Source: Blasia pusilla (taxonomy: Eukaryota > Marchantiophyta > Marchantiopsida > Blasiales). Taken from it: a DNA stretch of 64,000 nt. A program made the position numbers and the translations under genes. The DNA lies in assembly GCA_050084515.1 (NCBI GenBank), contig CM114272.1:62310001-62374000 (forward strand). The letters run 5' to 3'. Of the stretch, positions 25,536-33,458 are shown piece after piece. How positions within the stretch are numbered: the first letter of the stretch is position 1; each line of letters opens with the position of its first letter. The notes beneath the pieces are model-generated. The model ran no database searches and was not told the origin of the DNA. It saw only the letters and a list, made by a program, of their open reading frames with translations.

Positions 25536-25539
25536 GGGT
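25536..25539. repeat. Candidate 4-bp target-site duplication, left
   Basis: The sequence gggt abuts the LTR end and matches gggt at 33455-33458. One match in 256 is expected by chance, but the solo LTR also has a 4-bp flank repeat at equivalent ends. Confidence 0.55.
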
Positions 25540-26154
25540 TGTCGTGCGCATACATATCGCTATACAACATACATTGCTGGTCACATCTACACCACACAAC
25601 ACCGATCTTCCCCACATACGGATCGATCCACACATATACAAAAATCAACTCATACATATACATGAAGATCACACAACAAAAATAAAGAGTAGTAAAAATG
25701 GCACACGGCCTAAAACTCCACTCCTCAATCTACATCGGCATATCGAGCCTCGTCCACCCTGTGCTATCAAGGAATCCGGACGCTAGCACCTTAGTCCTAT
25801 CTCACACACATACAAGAGAGGTGCTCCAACGGCCCAACATGAGAAAGATGGCTTAGGAAAGCCACATTCCTCTCTTATATAGGGTTGGGAAGAGCCAAAG
25901 GCTCTTCCCCTAAAAATAGCCCTCCCCTAGATGACCTGCGCGCACAAGTTACCAGGGGCGGGTGACCTGGTCAACAAGTCACTCGGCTGTAAAAGACTTC
26001 AACATGAAAGTTATCAGAAACAACGTTCTTGACACAATGGACCTATTCTCAACCTCATCCGACGCCGTGGGACAAAGTTACACTCAAGATAGTCCACTGG
26101 CTCCTACGCCCTATCCACGATAGATCTCGGCCTATCGGTTATTCAGATGTGACA
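25540..26154 (-). mobile_element. LTR of the composite gypsy element (3' LTR in LTR orientation)
   Basis: On minus it runs from TGTCACATCT (26154) to GCGCACGACA (25540). The promoter-like part has a perfect 10-bp inverted repeat with a 3-base loop (25887-25909) directly upstream of TATATAAGA (about 25883-25874). By eye it is in the mid-90s percent identical to the LTR at 32951-33454 over the shared 460 bases. It lacks the catgagaaagat segment that the other LTRs have before the final 140-base block. Confidence 0.8.
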
Positions 26155-26156
26155 AC

Positions 26157-26297
26157 TGTCATGCGCATACATATTGTTACACAATATACATCGCTGGTCA
26201 CATCTATACCACATAACACCGATCTTACCCACACACGGGTCGATCCACACATGTACAAAAATCAACTCATACATATACATGGAGATCACACAACCGC
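26157..26297 (-). repeat. Duplicate of the LTR's terminal 140 bases
   Basis: The block ttgtgtgatct...gcgcatgaca on minus is a near copy of the last 140 bases of the neighbouring LTR (25680-25540). It ends GCATGACA, then two bases (gt), then TGTCACATCT of the full LTR, so it reads as an end-to-end LTR joint. It follows a purine-rich tract (ctaggggggcgg). Confidence 0.7.
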
Positions 26298-26342
26298 CCC
26301 CCTAGCTAGCAGTTGGATCCCCCTAACTCCAGATAGAAAATA

Positions 26343-26663
26343 TCACATCTCTCTGACATGACCTACTACCCTATACAAAACTCGGACACATCCATTGTCC
26401 TTGGGAACCACATCAAGAGGGGGGGTCAGACATGACATATGCCACCCTCGAGAACAACCATCACATACCAACATGGTGGCTGCACCCCTCGCAGATCCGC
26501 ACAACATACACCTCAAGCCTACAGGTACCACTGCCAAGCTCGGATCCACCATCCCATCTACGTTCGAAAGATGACATGGCACACAATTGCGCACATGATC
26601 CTTCCAAACCATACCATCCCGTCCCTCCAACACGAGGACTCCGGTCGGTAATACCTCGCGCAC
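26343..26663 (-). pseudogene. PHD zinc finger at the C-terminus of gypsy pol
   Basis: The frame reads through VLVLEGRDGMVWKDHV, a typical gypsy tail after integrase, into a PHD-type zinc finger: CMLC, CDGC, then WHMSC with a following LTPPL. This gives Cys4-His-Cys spacing for six of eight ligands, with the LTPPL loop typical of PHD fingers. The last pair is damaged: one base appears to be lost near 26391-26400. In the next frame the sequence reads QWMCPSF, matching the W.CP.C end of PHD fingers except that the final Cys is Phe. PHD fingers commonly read the histone H3 tail. A role in targeting integration is inferred. It follows the minus-strand integrase fragment at 27246-26835. Confidence 0.75.
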
Positions 26664-26834
26664 ACGTAGGATCGTGCACCTTGCAATGACATCTAGCGTC
26701 GTGGATGCCGCTTGCTATAAATATACGCAATCTCCAGGATGAAACCTCCTAAATCCCTGGACGATAACCTCCTCCACGAATGGTCGCGTACCTCAATGTA
26801 TCACTATGTTAGGAAATAGCTAAGTTCTCAAAGG

Positions 26835-27246
26835 CCATAGGCATAACTCTATGAAAAACCTCTGCCCTCTAAGAACATGCTTGTATCCAAACGTCTGGAT
26901 CATCAAGATCTAACACCTCCGCCACATCACGTCGAATCGATGCAGGTAAATTTGTCTCTCTCCCAAAGAGCAAAAAGTACGGTGAAAATGACGCCAAGGA
27001 TGTCTTCCGACGAAAGCGATAACCCATAGCCAACCATGGCAACTTTAGGTCCCACTCCGTCAACTGTCCCCGCTGCAAGTCATACTTGCGAAATCCTCTC
27101 TTCACCGTCTGTACCACTCTCTCCGCCAACCCATCCGCCTCATGATGATCTATGGACGTGGTGCGGTGATCTATTAGCGCCTGATCACACAAGGCATGAA
27201 ACTCTCCCCTGAACTCGGTACCCTGGTCAGTCAACACCTCCAACGA
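26835..27246 (-). pseudogene. Gypsy integrase C-terminal half, minus-strand copy
   Basis: The fragment starts within LTDQGTEF (second catalytic Asp) and continues through ADGLAERVVQTVKR (catalytic Glu) to YFLLFGRE and DLDDPDVW. It is about 90% identical by eye to the plus-strand integrase at 32515-32925, but keeps a 7-residue segment (around DHRTTSI) missing there. It is cut at about 27246, where plus-strand gag sequence begins head to head. It leads into the PHD finger downstream. Confidence 0.8.
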
Positions 27247-28260
27247 TGACCCCACAGGTGCCACAACAAGCACCAGTACCACAGGAGCGCGCCGGTGTGT
27301 CCATAGAGCAGGCCGGGTACCGTGAGCCTATGAGGCAACGACCTGTACCTACATATGTTGCCTAGCAGGGACCGATGTGGTCTTGTTGGACGTGTGGAGG
27401 GGCCCATAGGCAGAGAGACTGCCCACAGCATGGGAGAGGACCACCAACACCTCCGATTGCTCAGGAGCCATAGAGGATGGCCCCACCACAACACCAATGT
27501 GACTATTGCCACAGATATGGTCACACTAGGGATAGATGTTTTGACCTTCGTCGAGGGGCACGTCCAGAGGTAGGCCGAGGGCCTGGGGGCGGTCGTCCTG
27601 AAGGAGGTCGGGGAGTCCTTCCTGGACGTGGTGGTAGAGGACCACCACCAGCCAGAGGAGATGGAGCAGGAGCACCAGAGCCGAAACTTCTCTCACGCAT
27701 CGATCAGTTGGAGCAGAGGATTGTTGCCATGGCAATGATGCAGCTTAGGAAAGGCACGGAGTTGCAAGCAGCTAGTGTGACTCCAACTTCTACCTCTTAC
27801 CCTGACCCGGGTGAGGATCTTGCCAATATGGGGTTTATGTGTAGTGCAACCCACGTTGAGGCAACTGTAGTGGTGACTCGGGGTGCTACAAGAGGCATCG
27901 AGCCATTGAGAGGTGGAGTTGAGATTGACCCACCAGAGGGGACCGATGGCAGCAGGCCAGGGTTCCACAATCATTCACATTGTTGGAGGCACTACACACA
28001 CCATCGATGGTGCCTCGACGACCAGCAGTGCCTACAGCTCAGGCACCTACGTCCACGTCATGAGGAGTTGGAGTGACAACTCCTATGCCAGCTCGAGTGG
28101 AGTCAGCGTCGGCCCTAGTGTTGGAGGTGGCCACCAGAGTGAGTCAGACTCCACTATTTTCCGCCATAGAGTTGGCGACGTTGGGAGTTGGACTAGATGA
28201 GGTGTTCCGGCTGGCCGCCACGTTGTGTGAGCGTGGAGAGATGACTGCTTCTTGTTCATA
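27247..28260 (+). pseudogene. Gypsy gag, C-terminal part with two zinc knuckles
   Basis: The frame contains CWTCGGAHRQRDC (CX2CX3HX4C, about 27387-27425) and CDYCHRYGHTRDRC (CX2CX4HX4C, about 27500-27541), the nucleic-acid-binding knuckles of gag. A Gly/Arg/Pro-rich stretch and a short coiled segment (LLSRIDQLEQRIVAM) follow. Stop codons interrupt it before the first knuckle and between the knuckles. The capsid part is absent because the sequence is joined to the minus-strand integrase at 27246. Confidence 0.75.
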
Positions 28261-28276
28261 GGTAGTTGAGGAGGTA

Positions 28277-28800
28277 GTGGACTTGCCCTCAGAGCCGGTG
28301 CTCGGGACGTTCCCCACAGAGTTATGGCATGTGGCGGCCGCGAAGTTGGTAGATATGCCCGCTCGACTGGCCATAGAGCGAGCAGTGGTGACACTTGGAG
28401 TAGTGTTACTGGATAACCGAGCTGGAGTATTTCGCTTGGTTAGTCCGACGGGGATAGTATACCACTCGCAACGCGTCCTACTTGATTCGGGAGCGCAACC
28501 CTTGATGTTAGGGAAGGCGGCGTGTTTAGCGTTGGGGTTACGGAAGGCCGACATTGAGCCTTATCCCTTCCAGATACAGACCTCAATTGGGGGTGTGTCA
28601 CCCACGCAGAATATGACTCGACAGGAGATAGTTTTCATAGTCCAGCCAGAGCATGCGACAGATAGTGCTATGGTGCGCACACGTGCGATTACGACACCAG
28701 CTGAGTCATACGATGTGCTGGTGGGGAGTACAGTGTTATATCCCCTAGGATTCATCCTGGACTTATGGGAGGAGACCATTGCTTATCGGCCGGGTGGCGG
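28277..28800 (+). pseudogene. Gypsy aspartic protease region
   Basis: The active-site motif LLDSGAQP lies at about 28480-28505, followed by GKAACLALGL and a hydrophobic end (ESYDVLVGSTVLYPLGF). This is the retropepsin-like arrangement of Ty3/gypsy. The frame ends prematurely because one T is missing near 28796 compared with the copy at 23875. The linker then continues in another frame (SGDGRMSQFPVQF) toward the methyltransferase. Confidence 0.7.
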
Positions 28801-29189
28801 TCAGGTGACGGCCGGATGAGTCAGTTTCCCGTGCAGTTTGCGGGACAAGGTGGTCGACCACGAGACGAGTCTGTGACCACGTTGGCAGCTTTCACAGGTA
28901 GTGTTAGCTTGCTTGGAGAGTTGTTGGAGGGGAACGCACATGTGGAGGATGTCCCAGTAGCGGATAGTCCCACGGAGAGACAGGCCATGGCGGGTGTCTC
29001 TTCCCATGTTGGCGAGACCTCTTCACCATTGTGCGATACGACTCGAGAGCTACAAAGGAGTGCCGACGACCTCGTGAAAAAGGCATGGAGTCATGCTTTT
29101 ATCCCGGAGCAGCAAGAGTCATGTGGCAATTGGGCTCTTGGAGTGGAGACGTTGATCCCACTAGATACCACCCCCGTTGTGTGGCAATG

Positions 29190-30200
29190 CCTAGAGGAGG
29201 GTGTTAGAGTGTTAGATCTCTTCGGAGGGATTAGCGCCGGATTGGCTGCAGTATTGCAGGCGGGCATACAGGTGCACCAATACCTTTATGTGGAGAGAGA
29301 TGAGACCGCGCGACGAGTATCATTACGTCATGTGGCGAGATTCGTCCTGAGGTATCATGAGTTGTTGTCGGTATCTGGAGTAGGGGCTATCAGCATACAC
29401 TACCCGCCGACATCTCTTTGGTGGGGGCGGAGGATCTGGATAGAGTTGGCACCATTCATTTGGTGGTTGCTAGATGGCCATGTCAGGGTCATTCATCAAT
29501 TGGCCAAGGATTTGGATTGCAGGATCCGAGGTCAGGGATGTTTTGGGAGATGGTGCGAGTAGTACGACGCTTGCAAGAGACTCAGACATGTTCTCCAACG
29601 TACATCTTGGAGAACGTGCCGTTGTTGGGAGACACTCGTGCACGTGTGATGACGAGTGTGTATCAGGTGAAGTCCTGGTTGGCACCTGCTGTGTTATTAG
29701 ATGTGGCGAGAGTTGGATCATGTGCCCATCGTCCACGATTGTGGTGGACGAACCTGATACCGTCAGAGGTACTAAGTCGAGCATACGATGGAGTCCAGAG
29801 AGCACCACATCTCATAGTGGATGCTATTTTGGGCTCAGGGCGTCGATCTCAAGTGGTGACATGGGATGATAGACCACTGTTGGCCATGGCCAATAGGGTG
29901 GGGGAGTTGAGGGCAGCCTTACCTACGTTGATGAGCTTCCCAACATCCCATGCCTTTCGTCAAGGAGGGCCAAGCATGATTTGGGATGAGGTGACTGGAG
30001 CATTGGAGGAGCCTACAGCAGATGAGCATGACCGCGCCATGGGGTTCGCTACCGGTACTACGGCGGTGCCAAGGATGACTGAGGCATCTCGGAGACAGGT
30101 GTTTGGGCAGGCGATGGACCTCAACTGTCTCACATGGATAGTCAACCTAGGTATGGTTGAGCAGAGACGGATGCGAGTGTCATCCATGTCGTCACATCCA
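29190..30200 (+). pseudogene. DNMT3-like cytosine-5 DNA methyltransferase encoded in gypsy pol
   Basis: Motif I is VLDLFGGISAGL (about 29209-29244, SAM binding). Motif II is YLYVERDE. Motif IV is ARWPCQGHSSIGQGFG with the catalytic Cys codon at 29481-29483. Motif VI is ILENVP (Glu-Asn-Val near 29610). Motif VIII is HRPRLWWTN. The end of the domain reads DRAMGF...RRQVFGQA, then a hydrophobic helix, matching the close of DNMT3 catalytic domains. Motif order is linear I to X, unlike the permuted plant DRM enzymes. GIQV and the Tyr-x-x-x-Glu step after motif I also favour a DNMT3-type origin. A one-base frameshift at about 29401-29408 separates motifs I-II from IV-X, so this copy is dead. It lies between protease and RT. 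Confidence 0.85.
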
Positions 30201-30439
30201 CGAGTTGGACCATTGCCTACAAGGTCTCTACAGGCATTGGCTGAGGGCGAGACGAGGAGAGATAGGCACCCATGGACTTCATGGGACGTCGTTCGAGCAG
30301 AGAGTGTGAAGGCGGCCAGAGTAGCACATGTTTATTTTTTGGATGTAGAGCATGGTGTAGGAGGCGAGAATGGAGTGGCTGTTGCGGAGGTGGCTAGGGT
30401 TGCTACATAGCAACCAAAGCCGGAGGTTGCGTCCTCTCC

Positions 30440-30970
30440 GAGTGAGGTCACGATGGAGACTTGGGAGCATGTGATAGGTCTCAAGTTGATAGGAGGAGAG
30501 CGACGGTGAGTTCATAGGTTTCTGAGAGGGCATGTGAGTTGTTTTGCCTTCAATATGAGAGACTTGGTAAGAAGGATATGTATGGCAATTGGACGGATAG
30601 GCGGATGTGTGGAGATTACCGTCCTATCAACCCAGACAAGGTCAGATCGGTACGCCATGCCTACTCCTGAGGAGATCTTTGATGCGGTAGGGCATGCAAA
30701 GGATCTTTGAAGATCTTAGATAGATCTCCGTCTTTGGCTATCATCAGCTTCCTATCAGGTTGGAGGACAGGGAGAAGAAAGTATTCTGGGGGATAGATCG
30801 GTTCGGAAGAGATTGCTTATATCTATGGTGGTTTTTACCATTTGGGTTGAAGAACGCGTCTGCAAAGTTTCAGAGAGTGATGGATAGGATTTTGGTTGGC
30901 TTGGATTTTGTACGATATTACATAAATGATATTCTTATCTTCAGTTCCACGGTTGAGGAGCATGAGTGAC
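30440..30970 (+). pseudogene. Gypsy reverse transcriptase, internally deleted and mutated
   Basis: Recognisable blocks are FAFNMRDL, KKDMYGNW, RMCGDYRPIN, RYAMPTPEEIFDAVG, YHQLPIR, RFGRDCLY, LPFGLKNAS and the active-site region YINDILIFSS. Ty3/gypsy RTs have YxDD; here the first Asp is Asn. The stretch between FAFNMRDL and KKDMYGNW is much shorter than usual, so a deletion has removed the start of the fingers. A TGA at 30968-30970 replaces the Arg codon expected after the EEHE step. Confidence 0.8.
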
Positions 30971-30984
30971 ACTTGGAGGAGGCC

Positions 30985-32925
30985 CCAACGAGTGAAATGC
31001 TCGGAGGAAAGGGTATTTCGGCGATTGCAGTTACATGGACTAAAATTACATCCAGGCAAGTGCAGATTCTTTCAAGAGCAGATTGAGTACTTGGGACACA
31101 CCATATACCCGAGTGGGTTAGGCGTTCAAAAGACAAAGGTAGAGGCTATTGCGCAGATTCCACGCCCTACAGATGTGAGTCGAGTCCGAGCATTTCTTAG
31201 ACTAGCGAACTTGTATCGACGGTATGTCAAGGGTTTTAGTGCGATCGCAAAGTCTTTGACCTTGTTGAGGAGACTTGATCAGGTTTTGTTGTGGGGAGAT
31301 GATCAAGAGCGAGAATTTCATGAGCTCAAGGACAAGTTGACGTCCTCACCCGTTTTACAACGACCGATTAGGGGTCGCCCATTCGAGTTACATACGGATT
31401 GGAGCATGTTGGGTCTAGGAGCAGTGTTTACTGAGAGAGATGACGAGGAGAGGGAGTTCGTTGTGGCTTACGCGAGCCGATCGAACAACATTGCAGAGGC
31501 GAAGTACAACTCCTACAAGGGAGAGTGCTTGGCTGTAGTGTGGGCCGTGGCACATTTCAGGTGCTATTTATTTGGCAACCCTTTCACACTTATCACTGAT
31601 CATCAACCGCTGAGATGGTTGATAGAGTCCAACAAGCTTACGGGAAAGCTTGTCAAGTGGGCTCTATTAGTACAAGAGTATGAGTTTGAGGTGGTTCATA
31701 GGCCAGGTCGGCTGAGCCAAGATGCGGATGGGTTGAGTCGTAACCCATGTCCGAGTCAGAGAGACGACACAGGAGCTCGATGGCACGGAGAGAGTGATGA
31801 GGAGATGGTGCCCCGTTGGCATGCATGTGCCTATCTTTGTTGGTTGAGTATGGCAGGTCAACCAGAGGTGATGACTCCAGTGGTGGGGTTGGAAGATGAG
31901 TCTTTCGATCCGGAGGTTAGTGAGGAGGCGACATGTGGTCGTGATATCCATGACGACGTGGAGGTTGTGGAGTTCTTGCGCACTGGCGTCATAGCGAGTA
32001 CAGTGAGTGCTAGGGAGCGGGATCGGATCCTACAGAGAGCGAGGAGGTTCAGGTGGGACGGGACTCACATTTTACGGGTATGGGGAGATGGTAGGATACG
32101 AGTGGTACCTCATCTTTCCCAGCGAGCACGTGTAGTGCGACATGCCTATGAGGAGTTGGGACATTTTGGAGTAAAGCGTACTTACAGCTTACTCCATGTT
32201 CAATATTGGTGGCGCGGCATGGATACTTGGGTACGGCAGTTTGTGGCCAGATGTATGGTATGTGACAGAGTGCGAGCATCCTTCAATGCTCCCACTCCGC
32301 AGTTACATCCTTTGCCAATTATGGGTTTAGGTTATCGGTGGAGTTTAGACTTTACGGGACCTTTGCCATTGACGGGGCATCATCATAGGTATGTGTTGGT
32401 CATGGTGGAGCATTTCTCCAAATGGATAGAGTTGGTGGCACTACCAGACAAGACGAGCGAGGGAACAACTTATGCGTTTCTAGATCGTGTGCTTAGTCAC
32501 TTTGGTGCACCGGTGGAGGTATTGAGTGACCAGGGTATCGAGTTCAAGGGAGAGTTTCAGGCCTTGTGTGATCAAGCGGTGATAGATCATCATGAGGCGG
32601 ATGGGTTGGCGGAGAGAGTGGTACAGACGGTGAAGAGAGGATTGCGCAAGTATGACTTGCAGCGGGGACAGTTGAGGGAATGGGACCTACAGTTGCCATG
32701 GTTGGCTATGGGTTATCGCTTTAGTCGTCAGGCATCCTTGGCGTCATTTTCATCGTACTTTTTGCTCTTTGGGAGAGAGCCCGATTTACCTGCAGCGATT
32801 CGACGTGACATGGCGGAGATGTTAGATCTTGATGATCCAGATGTTTGGGTACAATCATGTTCTCAGAGGGCAGAGGTTTTTCGTAGAGTTATGCCTATGG
32901 CCTTTGAGAACTTAGCTATTGCCTA
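30985..32925 (+). pseudogene. Gypsy RT thumb, RNase H and integrase
   Basis: After about 30 inserted bases near 30985-31013 the frame is open to 32925. It contains the RT connection (PGKCRFF..IEYLGH, then RAFLRLANLYRRY), RNase H (LHTDWS, GECLAVVWA, TDHQPLRW) and the VVHRPG..QDADGLSR end of RNase H. Next come the integrase zinc finger (HFGVKRTYSLLHVQYWW, then CMVC) and the catalytic core (SLDFTG, VLSDQG, GLAERVVQTVKR). The three catalytic acids are present, but about 7 residues before the Glu are deleted relative to the minus-strand copy. The ORF ends at FENLAIA. The PHD extension found in the other copy is absent because the sequence is cut at 32945. Confidence 0.85.
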
Positions 32926-32945
32926 GCATAGAGATACATTATGGT

Positions 32946-33454
32946 ACCATTTTCCTAAGCCATCTTTCTCATGTAAAAGTAATGAGTAGTAAAAATGGCA
33001 CACCCGGCCTAAAACTCCACTCCTCAATCTACATGGGCATATCGAGCCTCGTCCACCCTGTGCTATCAAGGAATCCGGACGCGAGCACCCTAGTCCTATC
33101 TCACACACATACAAGAGAGGTGCTCCAACGGCCCAACATGAGAAAGATGGCTCACGAAATCCACCTTCCTCTCTTATATAGGGTTGGGAAGAGCCAAAAG
33201 GCTCTTCCCCTAAAAATAGCCCTCCCCTTGGTGACCTGCGCGCACATGTTACTAGGGGCGGATGACCTGGTCAACAAGTCACCCGGCTGTAAAAGACTTC
33301 AACATGAAAGTTATCAGAAATAACGTTCCTGACACAATGGACCTATTCTCAACCTCATCCGACACCGTGGGACAAAGCTACACTCAAGATAGTCCGCTGG
33401 CTCCTACGCCCTATCCATGATAGATCTCGGCCTATCGGCTACGCAGATGTGACA
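32946..33454 (-). mobile_element. LTR of the composite gypsy element (5' LTR in LTR orientation, 3'-truncated)
   Basis: On minus it starts TGTCACATCT at 33454 and carries the pre-TATA hairpin (33186-33209) and TATATAAGAG. It stops after the catgagaaagatggc step, without the final 140-base block. It is fused at 32945-32950 to the 3' end of the plus-strand integrase region. The fusion point is a perfect 10-bp palindrome, atggtaccat (32941-32950). Confidence 0.8.
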
Positions 33455-33458
33455 GGGT
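33455..33458. repeat. Candidate 4-bp target-site duplication, right
   Basis: The sequence gggt directly follows the LTR terminus and matches the left flank at 25536-25539. Confidence 0.55.

Larger units (their letters stand above)
25540..33454 (-). mobile_element. Composite Ty3/gypsy element with inverted interior, methyltransferase and PHD finger
   Basis: The outer ends are TGTCACATCT on minus at 33454 and GCGCACGACA on minus at 25540, the same termini as the solo LTR. A 4-bp direct repeat, gggt, flanks them (25536-25539 and 33455-33458). Both flanking LTRs point to minus, but the block 27247-32945 (gag zinc knuckles, protease, methyltransferase, RT, RNase H, integrase) is on plus. A second integrase end, PHD finger and purine tract lie on minus at 27246-26300. 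The interior is therefore inverted relative to the LTRs, and two integrase ends are present head to head. All ORFs carry frameshifts or stops. The gag N-terminus and primer-binding site are missing. It cannot be autonomous. Confidence 0.75.

Noticed and set aside
26461-26730. Second minus-strand ORF over the PHD finger region
   Set aside because: Only the 26343-26663 frame gives the gypsy tail and zinc ligands; the other frame is a shadow.
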